Positions 1-9,100 of a stretch of 64,000 nt of DNA are shown one piece after another. Location: NCBI GenBank assembly GCA_016711705.1, contig JADJSK010000008.1:1-64000 (forward strand), given 5' to 3'. The translations under genes were made by a program, and so were the position numbers. The notes beneath the pieces are model-generated. The model ran no database searches. It was not told where the DNA came from and worked only from the letters and a program-made list of their open reading frames with translations. This stretch comes from Candidatus Brachybacter algidus (lineage in GTDB: Bacteria; Bacteroidota; Bacteroidia; Chitinophagales; Saprospiraceae). Position 1 is the first letter of the stretch. Every line of letters starts with the position of its first letter.

Positions 1-1014
1 CAAATATTATATGCTTCCTGATATATGTCTCCACAAATATTCAATATAAACCTACCGGCGACCAATAATGAACTTATTTCCAGTAGCAACAATAGTGTAA
101 AGCCCTATTTGATTATTTCTAAAAAAATTGAATTAAATAAATTGTTATTTTTAGTTTTGACTGAATAAATAAGGAGCTTAAACTGTGTTGATTAAACTTG
201 GTATTATTGCTGCCAGATTTGCAAAGTAAAGGCAACATTAAATATGCCAATTTCATTATAGCCACCACTAATACTAGATAAATACTTTTGTGTTATCAGC
301 AATGTTAGCATTGTTAAAAATGAAATTAAGAGATTAGGGATAATGTAATTAATTATTCCTATTTTATCTGCACTTGCAATTTTGTTATTGAAAGTAAATG
401 AATTGATTTTTTTATGAACAAAATATAATAGAAAGATATAAAATATTGCAGATGTAGTTAATATTCCGATGAAAATTCCTATAAACCCAAACAGTATAGA
501 AAAATAAAATTCCTAAAACATAAGAAATTCCATAAATACAAGATGTGATTGTAATTCTTTTGTATTTTAAAAGAATCCTTGTAAGGTTCCAATAGAATAA
601 ATTATTAAACGACGTTAATAATATAATTAATATTAAAATAAACCAAAAACCATACGACAGTGGCTCTGTAAAAAAATAGTCATTTATAACATTATTGAAA
701 ATAAATAGTATTAATAATAACGGTATATTTATAAATAAAAGTGATTTTGTGAAAAAAGTTAATACTCCACTTAATTTTTCTTTGCTTTCATCTTTTAATT
801 CTGATACAAATCGATTGGCAACAGATGTTAACCCCAGACCTGTTAAAGAAATAAATGTATTAATAAAAATTAAAAGATAGGTAAATCTTCCGTAGGTACT
901 GACATCAAGGGTATTTGCCAATAATATTCCTGCGAAAAACGTACTGCCCTGACTAAAAAATATAGCGACAAAATAATATATGATATTATAAAAGTAACTT
1001 TTGTCAATTTTCAT
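1..1014 (-). pseudogene. wzx: Wzx-type polysaccharide flippase, frameshifted and cut by the window edge
   Basis: The clean N-terminal part (1014 down to about 500) begins MKIDKSYFYNIIYYFVAIFF and has several strongly hydrophobic helices plus a polar loop with SVANRFVSELKDESKEK, as in MATE/Wzx flippases of the polysaccharide transporter family. These move lipid-linked repeat units across the inner membrane. After about residue 165 the reading frame is lost, but a second frame continues the same kind of membrane protein from about 500 to 200, with the stretch IPNLLISFLTMLTLLITQ. Further fragments run to position 1. At least two single-base indels are needed. It is the last visible gene of the minus-strand polysaccharide locus. 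The family call is good; whether the gene is truly dead or misread is open. Confidence 0.7.
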
Positions 1015-1075
1015 CTCTTTACAGTACTGTTGTTAATTTTTTTATTGTTAAGATTTTAAATAATGAAAATGAAAT

Positions 1076-2108
1076 TTATTGTTGGAAAGCTGTCAAAACT
1101 ATCTTTCGCAGAATAATGATGATTGCTGAAAATAAAAACCCAATTATTCCTCCAATAACAATTTGAATATATAACCCGGCTTCTTCAGTTATAAGAGGCT
1201 TTCTTGGGTAATCGATTTGTTGAATAAATGGCGTCTTACTCTTCATTGTAAAATCTGCGATTTCAAGGTTTTTAAGTATTTCACCATATAATTCGGTGGA
1301 AATCCTTGAATCTCTTGTTAATTTGATAGAAGGCAACCTGGATGATTCCTCCCAAATACCCATTGATTTATCAGTGTAACTTGTAGCTTTATCAAGTTGA
1401 TTATTCATCCTGTTATAAAGTAATTCAACTCTTTGTTTTAAAAGATCATAAGTCAACTTTTCTTTTTCTATGGATTTTTCAATATAAAAATTACTTAAAA
1501 CTTCAAACATTGTGTTTATAAAAGATTGCTCAAATCTTCATTATTGCTTATTAGTTCTTAAAGTCATGATCCTGATTTATCATTAGAAGAAGATGAGAAA
1601 AGACTTTTTCACCTGTTAGCGCAAGATAGATATTTAACATCATTGTACTTTCAGCTAAAGTGTTAATACTATCATCGGAGAAATAGAAATCTTTTAATAG
1701 TGTATCTTTAACGCTAGTATTGAGCTCGTAATTAGTTATAAAATGGTTTGCTAAATAATCATATTTTCCATCAACTGTCTTTTTTTAACTAATGTCTGTT
1801 CAATGATACTTTTGGATCTTGATAATGACAGTATTTTTTTCAAGATTGTATTTTCCTGCTCCTCCGCCAAATCTTCCAAGTATATTTGCTGCAATGGCAT
1901 TCATTGATGGACCTGTATCTTCATTAACCATAAAAGTTAATTCTGCAATATATTTCTTGTCAGCATAATAGGCCCTTAAACCAAAGAGAGCTCCAAAGAT
2001 TATTGAGCACGCCAAAACAATGTACCATTTCCTGAGTAATTCACGGAAATAGAAGTTTATCCTTAGAATAAATTCTTTGAGTGAAATATCTTTATTAGGT
2101 TCCTGCAT
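1076..2108 (-). pseudogene. wzz: Wzz/chain-length determinant protein, broken by several frameshifts
   Basis: The N-terminal piece (2108-1800) starts MQEPNKDISLKEF, then has a membrane helix near residues 30-50 (WYIVLACSIIFGALFGLRAY) and an extracytoplasmic region. This is the usual start of Wzz/polysaccharide co-polymerase proteins, which set polymer length. A middle piece in another frame covers about 1784-1560. The C-terminal piece (1510-1076) carries the coiled region, a proline-rich stretch (IDYPRKPLITEE) and the second membrane helix (LYIQIVIGGIIGFLFSAIIIIL). The pieces follow each other in order and together give about 345 residues, the normal length. At least three indels separate them. 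No cytoplasmic kinase domain is present. It lies between an FkbM methyltransferase and wzx. Confidence 0.75.
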
Positions 2109-2125
2109 AATATATTATTTTCTAA

Positions 2126-2931
2126 TTAATTTTCCTGAAACCAAAGATTAGGAAGTACTAAATCCTTGTTGTCAGTATTTTTATGATCAAGTTTGTGGGG
2201 GAATGATTTCTGTAGTTCTGTAAATGAGATCCTGTCATTTCTGAGAAATGTAAATTCAGCTACCCTGGGTATTTCAATCTCGGATTGGATATGTGAACCG
2301 CAGCAGTTATTAGGATGAATATGTACAATGGAATGGTTCATAAGTAGTTTATCAAAAACAGATGTGCACAAATTAAAAAATTGAGGTTCCCATAGGCATT
2401 GGAGGTTATGAAATTCTATAACTATAATCCTGAACCTGTTCAACAAATCTTCACTCATATTTGCTATAGAAATATATTCACTATTTTCAATATCCATTTG
2501 TAATAACAGATCGCTGTTAGTATTGTCTAGATTAGAATTTACCCAATTATCCATTGTAATATAATCCTCATTCGAGGTTATTCCAATGTATTTTTTAAAA
2601 ATTTGTATCTGTATTTTTCTATATCTAAAATGGGATTATCTACTGATTTATCTGCCATAAATATTTTCATCTCCAGAAGTGAGCATGCTTTTTCAAACTC
2701 ACTTATTTTATCAACACCCGGAGAAAAACATGCTTCAATATTTTCCAAATCATCAGGAACAAGATAGCCACCATCACCATTAGGTCCCAACCTGATCAAC
2801 TCTAAATTTGTTTTTAATGGTGAAAGCTTTTTAATAAAGCTTACGAGGTCATCTTTTTTAGTCGCTCTAATTAAAAGTATACCAAAAAGACCAAAAAAAT
2901 TTCTGATTATAATAATTATAATATTTCTCAT
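2126..2931 (-). pseudogene. FkbM-family methyltransferase, one frameshift
   Basis: The first part (2931-2578) has a hydrophobic N-terminus and then GPNGDGGYLVPDD and SPGVDKISEFEKA, the SAM-binding start of FkbM-type methyltransferases. The second part (2554-2126) has LLQMDIENSEY, which matches the family's conserved acidic D-x-E-G-x-E-like segment. The frames join cleanly if one G is added at the GGAATAACC site near 2580, giving NTLGITSNEDY across the junction. The repaired gene would encode 268 residues, a normal size. These enzymes often O-methylate sugars in surface polysaccharides, which fits the locus; the acceptor cannot be told. A single missing base in a G run suggests sequence error rather than decay. 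Confidence 0.75.
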
Positions 2932-2971
2932 TTCTGATTGTTTCTCAAACCAATAATTTTTCGTTGTTGTT

Positions 2972-3149
2972 TTAATGATTTTTTATTTTATATAAATATT
3001 CACCATACCCACTTTTTATGTAGTTATGAGCCAGGATATTTAATTGTTGCCTAGAAATAAAACCCTTTTCTGAAAGCACTCTCTTCTATACAACCGATCT
3101 TGTATCCCTGACGTTTTTCAATGACTCGGATGAATTCTGATGCATTATG
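2972..3149 (-). pseudogene. Remnant duplicate of the rfbA 3' end
   Basis: Read on the minus strand this stretch encodes ASEFIRVIEKRQGYKIGCIE, then a frameshift in a T run, then ISRQQLNILAHNYIKSGYGE. It is a second copy of the last 55 or so residues of the glucose-1-phosphate thymidylyltransferase found intact at 4410-5267. The DNA match is roughly 70-75% by eye across about 160 bases and stops at about 3149, exactly where the neighbouring ATPase gene ends. The rest of this second rfbA is absent. Its own stop codon follows at 2972. It is most likely a scar of a recombination or insertion event that placed the ATPase gene beside rfbA. Confidence 0.8.
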
Positions 3150-4282
3150 TTATAAAGTCTAAATAATTATTCTTAGTTATTACCTCAAAGGAAGCCTCTG
3201 GATAAGCCTTTGAAAATGCAACAGGAATTTTGGACACTTTTGTTGTGCTCCATTTGAATTCAAATCCTGAAAGGTCTTCTCCAGTTTCTTCGAGCCAATC
3301 TAATTCTTGTTGATCGTATGTTCGCCAAAAAAAATTACGCGCTTTTATTTTATTGTAATGCTGCTTTTTGACTCTTTCTGATGCTAAATAATTTTCCCAC
3401 AGGTCTCCAGTATCATTTCTCTCCGTTAGTCTTTTAAAATTTGAAATGAGTGCATTTCGAATCCCATTATCATAAAAATAATATCTGGAAGTCTTAGTTA
3501 TTTCTTTACGCAAATTTTTACTAAATCCTTCGACCTTAAAAATTACGAATACCTTGGTAAGTAATGTAAGATATCGTTCTACTGTGTTTTTTGAAAGCTG
3601 CAATTGGTTTCCCAATTCCTGCAGCGAAACTTCTTTCCAATTTGAAAGGCGATCAAACGAAGCAAATTGTATATTTTGTCCGAGTTTTTAATTCCATCAA
3701 AATCAAAATATCTTTTAAAAGATAAGAATTAATGATTTCATAAATGTAATCCTCTTTTTCTTTCCAGTCTGAATATTGTTCTAATTGGGATATCCTCCAA
3801 ACAATAATCGCTGCTCTAAATGCTGTGAAGTTTCTTTATAATCTTCAAACTCTGCAAATTCTTTCTGTGCTAGCGGAAAAGATACAGAGTATTTTTTCTC
3901 CAACCAAGGGTTCTCCAAGATTATTAACCAAGTCGAACATGGATGAGCCTGTGGCTATTACTTTTATCCCTTCAATTGAATCAACGATCAGTTTGAGAAT
4001 TAAACCAATATCAGGAATATGTTGTGCCTCATCAATCACCAAGACATCTATACCTGAAAGTAATCGCTGGTAATTTGTGACCGATCGCTCCTTAAGTAAA
4101 TCTGAGTCCATGATGTCCTCACCATTGAGCTGTAAATATACATTTTGAGGATGCTCTTTAATAAAGTCTTTAATGAGCTTCGTTTTTCCAACTCGCCTTG
4201 CCCCTAATAACAGTAGCACCTTTTCAGGAAGCAGTTTTTTACTGAATTCAGTGAAAAGTACCCTTTTAAAATAATTTGACAT
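3145..4282 (-). pseudogene. AAA_14/DUF4143 ATPase, frameshifted
   Basis: The N-terminal half contains a Walker A loop (LLGARRVGKTKL) and a Walker B/sensor region (VLVIDEAQHIPDIGLI), then ATGSSMFDLVNNLGEPLVGE, which is typical of the AAA_14 family. The middle reads in other frames (for example EQRLLFGGYPN), and the C-terminal half contains SKNTVERYLTLLTKVFVIFKVEGFS and KARNFFWRTYDQQELDWLEE, matching DUF4143. Together this is about 380 residues, the normal size for this family, whose function is not well established. At least two indels separate the parts. I place the start at 4282 (MSNYFKRVL) rather than 4342, because a promoter -7 box lies at 4306-4313. The stop codon sits inside the rfbA remnant. 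Confidence 0.8.
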
Positions 4283-4305
4283 CCTTGGACTTACCTTTTG
4301 CACAG

Positions 4306-4313
4306 CAAAGATA
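4306..4313 (-). promoter_or_regulatory. Candidate Bacteroidota -7 box for the ATPase gene
   Basis: The minus strand reads TATCTTTG, an exact match to the TAnnTTTG consensus of Bacteroidota sigma-A promoters. It lies 24 bases upstream of the preferred ATG at 4282. The -33 element is poor (a TTGAC lies about 22 bases upstream). It suggests that the ATPase has its own promoter inside the polysaccharide locus. Confidence 0.5.
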
Positions 4314-4343
4314 GTGAAATAAACCTTAATTGCGTCAACCAAC

Positions 4344-4401
4344 TGACTGAATTTAGCTAAATTGCGTCAGTCAGTTGACTGAATTTAGCTAAATTGTGTC
4401 A
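4344..4401. repeat. Two tandem near-palindromic 26-bp elements, likely operator
   Basis: Two copies (4344-4369 and 4376-4401, period 32) each hold the perfect 14-base palindrome AATTTAGCTAAATT flanked by TGAC on the left and GTCA on the right, so that almost the whole 26 bases is a palindrome. A further half-site (AATTGCGTCAA) lies at about 4328-4338, next to the ATPase -7 box. The cluster fills the gap between the rfbA stop codon and the ATPase gene. This layout is what a dimeric repressor operator would look like; the binding protein is unknown. Confidence 0.65.
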
Positions 4402-4409
4402 ATGGATAT

Positions 4410-5267
4410 TTATTTGATGCGCTTCAGATACACCCCGTACCCACTTTTTATATACAATTCTGCAAGTTCATTGAGTTGCTCCCTCGAGATAAACCCTTTT
4501 CTAAAGGCGATCTCCTCGATGCAACCGATCTTATATCCCTGACGTTTTTCGATGACGCGGATGAATTCCGTTGCATCATGCAAAGAGTCGAAGGTGCCGG
4601 TATCCAGCCAGGCGGTGCCACGACCCAGGATAGCCACATTGAGATCTCCACGTTTCAGATATTCTCGATTGACATCCGTGATCTCGTATTCTCCACGGGG
4701 AGAAGGAGCAAGGTCTCGTGCTATTTCCACAACAGAATTGTCATAGAAATAAAGTCCGGGAACAGCATAATTGGACTTTGGAGAATCAGGTTTTTCTTCT
4801 ATGCTGATGGCTTTTTTGTTCTCATCAAATTCCACCACACCATAACGTTCCGGATCTGACACCTCGTATGCAAATACATAACCACCTTCCACATTACTGA
4901 GCTTCTCTAATTGCTCTCCTAATCCCGCACCGTAAAAAATATTATCTCCCAGTACAAGGGCTACTTTATCATTGCCAATTAATTCTGCACCCAAGACAAA
5001 TGCCTGAGCAAGTCCATTTGGCACTTCCTGAGCCACATATTCGAATCTGCAACCTATGTCAGAACCATCTCCAAGCAGCCTTTGAAACTGACTTTGATCT
5101 TCAGGAGTTGTGATGATCAGAATTTCCTTTATTCCTGCCATCATCAATACAGACAGGGGGTAGTAGATCATCGGTTTGTCATAGATCGGCATGAGTTGTT
5201 TGCTGATCGCTTTTGTGATGGGGTAGAGTCGTGTGCCGGATCCGCCGGCGAGGATTATTCCTTTCAT
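4410..5267 (-). CDS. rfbA: Glucose-1-phosphate thymidylyltransferase
   Basis: Makes dTDP-glucose from glucose-1-phosphate and dTTP in the cytoplasm, the first step toward dTDP-rhamnose and related sugars. The 285-residue protein begins MKGIILAGGSGTRLYPIT, with the nucleotide-binding GGSGTR signature, followed by SKQLMPIYDKPM, LVLGDNIFYG, EEKPDSPKSNYAVPGLYFYD and the conserved SPRGEYEITDVN. Length and order match RfbA/RmlA throughout, and the frame is intact. The start is an ATG with no competing upstream start. Its product is the substrate of RfbB encoded at 12331-13383. rfbC and rfbD are not in this window. A second, broken copy of its 3' end lies at 2972-3149. Confidence 0.97.
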   Translation of the reverse strand: MKGIILAGGSGTRLYPITKAISKQLMPIYDKPMIYYPLSVLMMAGIKEILIITTPEDQSQFQRLLGDGSDIGCRFEYVAQEVPNGLAQAFVLGAELIGNDKVALVLGDNIFYGAGLGEQLEKLSNVEGGYVFAYEVSDPERYGVVEFDENKKAISIEEKPDSPKSNYAVPGLYFYDNSVVEIARDLAPSPRGEYEITDVNREYLKRGDLNVAILGRGTAWLDTGTFDSLHDATEFIRVIEKRQGYKIGCIEEIAFRKGFISREQLNELAELYIKSGYGVYLKRIK

Positions 5268-5275
5268 TTTTTTTA

Positions 5276-5430
5276 AGAGGTTAGAAAGTGAGAATGTGAG
5301 AAAGTGAGAAGGAGTCCACCCCCTTGGCCCCCTCCGAAGGGGGACATGTGGAGAGCCGCATGGTTTTGTTTATTATTCAATGTTTTAATATTAATGGAGT
5401 GAGAATGTGAGAAGGTGAGAAGGTGATGAG
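5276..5430. repeat. GTGAGAAG-type simple repeats around a dispersed element
   Basis: The spacer between rfbA and the four-helix-bundle gene is built from short words related to GTGAGAATGTGAGAAGGTGA at 5286-5312 and again at 5399-5428, with the CCCCCTTGG dispersed element between them. Nothing codes here. The same word family recurs at 5870-5910, 7040-7072 and 47940-48120. Confidence 0.7.
5314..5347 (+). repeat. Dispersed CCCCCTTGG palindromic element, copy A
   Basis: A 34-base unit starting GTCCACCCCCTTGGCCCCCT and ending CGAAGGGGGACAT. CCCCCTTCGGAGGGGG-like arms let it fold on itself. Other copies are at 10972-11005, 11091-11124 (inverted) and 12218-12252, all between genes of this locus. 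Confidence 0.8.
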
Positions 5431-5433
5431 GAG

Positions 5434-5784
5434 TTAAACAAGTTTTTTTATTAATCCTGATAACATACTTTTGATATGATTCAATTTTCTGAACATCTCA
5501 GGATCTTCTTTTATATATCCGATTCTATTTGATAAAATATATTGGGTTTCCAGTTCTGCGCAGGATCCAAGGGAATAAAAAAGAAACCTTTTAAATTCAG
5601 GACCACTTTGCCTGGCTGCCCCTTCTGCTATATTAGACGGAATAGATATGGCGCATCTTCTCATTTGTGAGGAAAGTCCATATTTCTCATCTAAAGGTAA
5701 ACATTTTGTGATTTCGTAAATGCTGGTAACTAAATCCATAGAAACTTGCCAGACCACGAGGTCTTTGTGGGATGAAATTTTCAT
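5434..5784 (-). CDS. Four-helix-bundle protein (23S rRNA IVP family)
   Basis: A 116-residue protein starting MKISSHKDLVVWQVSMDLV with the family hallmarks: a K-D-L-x-VW-Q start, LPLDEKYGLSSQMRRCAISIPSNIAEGAAR in the middle and a helical EFKRFLFYSLGSCAELETQ segment. Members are short all-helical proteins often found in 23S rRNA intervening sequences or as lone genes in Bacteroidota genomic islands; their function is not known. It sits between pseI and rfbA with repeat-rich spacers on both sides, so it may be a passenger rather than a polysaccharide gene. A relative of the same fold lies at 17786-18160. Confidence 0.9.
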   Translation of the reverse strand: MKISSHKDLVVWQVSMDLVTSIYEITKCLPLDEKYGLSSQMRRCAISIPSNIAEGAARQSGPEFKRFLFYSLGSCAELETQYILSNRIGYIKEDPEMFRKLNHIKSMLSGLIKKLV

Positions 5785-5869
5785 TTTAATTAAAATTTGG
5801 TGATCAAAAACACTAAATTAAACATTATTCACCAAACCCTATAATAAATAACAAAAATATGCTTTTGAC

Positions 5870-5910
5870 CTCCCTTCTCACCTCCTCACTTCTTCACCTT
5901 CTCACCCCTT
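5870..5910. repeat. GTGAGAAG-type repeat abutting the pseI stop
   Basis: On the minus strand, GGGGTGAGAAGGTGAAGAAG and variants begin immediately after the repaired pseI stop codon (5911). It is the same word family as at 5286, 7040 and 47940. Confidence 0.65.
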
Positions 5911-6949
5911 CTATTCCAAATCTTCCAAACTTAATCTCTCCCCTTTTTCAATATTCCTCTTCACTTTCTTTCCCAACACTTCTTTAAAAAACTTCGGATG
6001 CAATCCAAATCCCGGTCCTGATCGAACGGATATTCTTCTCAGTTAAAACTTCACCCTCAGCAATATTCTCTACTATATAAAGCGATCGACTAAAATCCTT
6101 CCCTTTTTTCTGCTTATCAGTCAGGTTATAATCAACTTTCCCTATTGCCTTTTCAGCTTCCCGGACTGCTTTTACCATCTCTGTGAATTCTGCTTCATTC
6201 ATGGAGAAGGATGAGTCAGGACCACCGATGGAACGGTCGAGGATGAAGTGCTTTTCAATTATTTTAGCTCCAAAACATGTAGCTACGACAGGTGCAGTGC
6301 TTCCGATGGTGTGATCCGACAATCCGACAATCATATTAAATCGTTCAGCGAAATCTTTTACCATGATCATATTTGCTTCTTCGATGGGAGCCGGGTAGGA
6401 AGATGTGCATTTTAATAATGCGATATTTTCATTGCCCATGCGCTCACAAGCGTCGATGGCAAGTTCGATGTCTTCAAGTTCTGCGATGCCTGTGGAAATG
6501 ATGATGGGCTTTCCTTTGGATGCCACCAATTCTATCAATGGAATGTCTGTTATTTCAAAGGATGCTATTTTGTATGCCGGAACATTCAGACTTTCTAATA
6601 ATTCAACAGCTGTTGGGTCAAATGGCGATGAAAAACATTCTAATCCTTCTTCTCTTGCGACGGCGAACAATTGTTCGTGCCACTCCCACGGTGTAAATGC
6701 TTCCGAATACAAACTGTGTAAATTACGTCCTTCCCAGATGGTGCCTTTGATCAAAAAGTCATTCTTCTTTGAATCAATTGTGATGGTATCAGCTGTGTAA
6801 GTCTGAAATTTAATTGCGTCCGCACCGGCTCGTTTTGCGGCACGGATAGTTTCAATAGCTGTGTCCAGACTACCGTTGTGATTGGCGGATAGCTCAGCTA
6901 TGATGAAGACGGGGGAGGTGGAGGATATGGTGTAATTGCCTATTTGCAT
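5911..6949 (-). CDS. pseI: Pseudaminic acid synthase (one-base frameshift near the 3' end)
   Basis: Condenses 2,4-diacetamido-2,4,6-trideoxy-L-altrose with phosphoenolpyruvate to form pseudaminic acid. The NeuB domain is clear: FIIAELSANHNGSLDTA near the start, KFQTYTADTIT, SSPFDPTAVELLESL, KIASFEITDIPLI, ISTGIAELEDIE, KCTSSYPAP and GLSDHTIG, then EKHFILDRSIGGPDSSFS. The open frame stops early at 5984 after RSIRTGIWIASEVF. Removing one base near 6016 gives RSIRPGFGLHPKFF and a full C-terminal SAF domain ending GERLSLEDLE at 5911, for 345 residues in total, which is normal. The choice of Pse over neuraminic or legionaminic acid rests on the pseB, C, F and G neighbours. Only the frameshift is odd. 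Confidence 0.93.
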
Positions 6950-7487
6950 TTTTATAAAGGTAGAAGTTAGAAGTTAGAAGGACGCTTTGGATGATATTTT
7001 ACTTTTTCTTAAAAGAGGATGCTTAAGGTTTAACAAAAGTTAGAAGGTGAGAATGTGAGAATGTGAGAAGGGGTCTTCGAAGTTTAATTTTTTGCTGAAT
7101 GAAAAAGAAGATAAATCACAGAGGCAATTAGTTGCTATTATTTGCTGTTGTAATTGATATTCAGAATTTTAGAGAATTTAATGAAGATTTGAGATATATG
7201 AATTCAATAATTATTTATATTAAAGATTCTACTTTGACTTAAATATTACACTACAAAATACAAGAGTTCACGGAGGGATTTTAATCTTTGATTAAAATTT
7301 TGCACAGATGAAACTGTTGTGCCTTGATTTGATTACCCATTACGCATTACCTATTTCCCATTATTTATCATTTATCATTTGAATTCATAATGTCACCACC
7401 TTCGGGGTTTTGGGATTTTCATGCATTTGATTTTCTATAAAAATGTCAACCTTTCAGGTTTTTTGCTTCATCATTACCCATTACTGA
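6950..7487. other. Repeat-rich spacer without a gene
   Basis: 538 bases between pseI and the pseG-GNAT gene. It holds GTGAGAATG words (7040-7072), then AT-rich sequence, then runs of ATTACCCATTAC-like words (7330-7380 and 7470-7498), and two short palindromic units around ACCACCTTCGGGGTTTTGGG (7393) and AACCTTTCAGGTT (7449). No coding frame or RNA gene was recognised. Confidence 0.7.
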
Positions 7488-8922
7488 TTACCCATTACTT
7501 ATAATCACCACATATCGATAATTATTCTCAACTTCAGTTCTTTCAAATCCCAGTTTTTCAAAGGAAGAGATGGAAGGAAGATTGCCTTTTGAAACAAAAC
7601 CTTCGATCGTTAATGGTTTATGGTCCGGAGAAAGTATTTTTACAAATTCTTTACAACCTTTAGCGAGAATTGCCTGACCTAAACCCTTTCCATGAAATGC
7701 GGGATCCAGCAAATATGAAATAGTTGCAGTGTTTTCATTCATGTCAAATCGAATTGAACCGATTGGCTCATTATCCAACTTTGCAATGAAATAAACACAG
7801 TTTTGATCATTTATTTTCCTTGAAAACCAATTATTATGTTCCTCCAACAATATTGGATTTGTATTGAAGGACCACTTTCTTACTTCAGGGTCAGATGCCC
7901 ATTTGTAGGTAATTTCTGAGTCCTCAGGTTTAGCTCTGGTCAATTCGATTGATGCAATATTTTCCAGCAATTGAAAGCATTTATTTATGCGACTTTTTGA
8001 TTTTCCATCAATTATTTCGGTAATATTAATATCTGAATTGAGGGCAATATTTACGGCATTTTCAATTGCTGTTTCAGAAAAATTATCGGCATCAATGAAG
8101 GCGTTTTGTGATAGAAAATTTTGATAAAAGTATTTTTGATTTTCAACAAAATATCCGGAAATTGGAATACAACCGGCTGCAAATACTTCCAATAAAATGG
8201 TGCTGCAGGGCACGATGGCGACATCAGAAGCCGACATTATTTCTGCCATTTGATATTCATCAATAGCATGTGATAATTTAATTTCTCTCATTTCCGACAA
8301 ACACCTTTAATGATTCTGAATGCTTGTAGGCACTTCCTGTGACGACATTTATAGTTTTAAATGCCGAAAATTGAATTGCAATTTTTAAAGCTCTAAGAGT
8401 CAGATCTAATTGATCGCCTCCACCGAAACAAATAAAACAAGACTTAATAGAAGTAATTTTCCTTTTATTATTAGCTGCTTTTAAGAACGGTTCTCTAAGC
8501 AGAGCAAAGTTGGGTCCGAGTGCAAAATAATTAAATGGATCAGTTGAATAATCCGTGGAAGTTATTCCCGGAGCTTGATTTATGATGACATCAGAATGAT
8601 AATTTTTATCGTGCAGGTCATCGATGCAAACGATTTGAGAACCTTTCTCCCGCACTTTTTGGTACAGTTCTGAAGGAAAATGATGACCATCGATCACCAC
8701 AATTTTCTTTTCATCACACAGATCCAAAAATTCATTTTCTTTCTTAATTTGAATCAGTTTGTAATTATTTTTGGTCAGAATATACTCGAAATCACCGGTT
8801 ATTTCTCTACAAACGAATGTGATGTCATACTTGGAATCCAGCATTTGTACCATGGCCATACAGCGGTAGAGGTGGCCCATGCCGAGGGAGGTAGAGCCAT
8901 CGGCGCGGAGGAGGATATTCAT
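7488..8922 (-). CDS. pseG: PseG sugar hydrolase fused to a GNAT acetyltransferase (one frameshift)
   Basis: The first half (8922 to about 8290) begins MNILLRADGSTSLGMGHLYR, the classic PseG start, followed by CIDDLHDKNYHSDVIINQAP and CFICFGGGDQLDLT. It releases UDP from the diacetamido-trideoxy-altrose intermediate. A second frame (8300-7488) continues with AEIMSASDVAIVPCSTILLE, then enters a GNAT fold at about residue 320 (IELTRAKPEDSEITYKW, AFHGKGLGQAILAKGCKEF). That GNAT domain probably supplies the PseH step, N-acetylation of the 4-amino sugar; this assignment is inference. Dropping one A from the AAA near 8290 joins the frames as VGMREIKLSH, 477 residues. I chose ATG 8922 over the longer frame from 9072, because the extra codons are repeat DNA. 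The stop lies in an ATTACCC repeat. Confidence 0.9.
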
Positions 8923-8948
8923 GATATTATCTTTGATATTATTATGAA

Positions 8949-9045
8949 CATGCCTACGACCTGAGATGATGAGGGAAATCCCAGGCCTACGACCTGGGTT
9001 ATGGGAAGTCGCCCTTTCAGGGCTAGTGGATAACCAAATATCATG
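8949..9045. repeat. REP-like palindromic words upstream of pseG
   Basis: CCTACGACCTG occurs twice (8953 and 8983). Around the second copy is CCCAGGCCTACGACCTGGG, which can fold, and GCCCTTTCAGGGC follows at about 9011-9023. These are short hairpin units typical of extragenic palindromes. They occupy the region just before the pseG start codon. Confidence 0.6.
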
Positions 9046-9061
9046 AAATAAACTATTAAAA

Positions 9062-9100
9062 TAACTACTCATTACCCATTACCCATTACTCATTACCCAT
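9062..9100. repeat. ATTACCC-type tandem words over the pseF 3' end
   Basis: ATTACCCATTACCCATTACT and variants run across the pseF stop codon at 9086, so that the last codons of pseF (EMGNE) are written by the repeat. The same words end the pseG-GNAT gene at 7488. Confidence 0.7.

Noticed and set aside
4283..4342. Longer N-terminus for the AAA ATPase
   Set aside because: A -7 box and palindromic operator region lie within or beside it, and the conserved part starts after MSNYF.
5640..5690. RNase P RNA from the GAGGAAAGTCC string
   Set aside because: It lies in the coding sequence of the four-helix-bundle protein (SSQMRR region) and no other RNase P RNA feature surrounds it.
8923..9072. Fifty extra N-terminal residues for PseG
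   Set aside because: They are encoded by hairpin and ATTACCC repeats; the family start MNILLRADG is at 8922.
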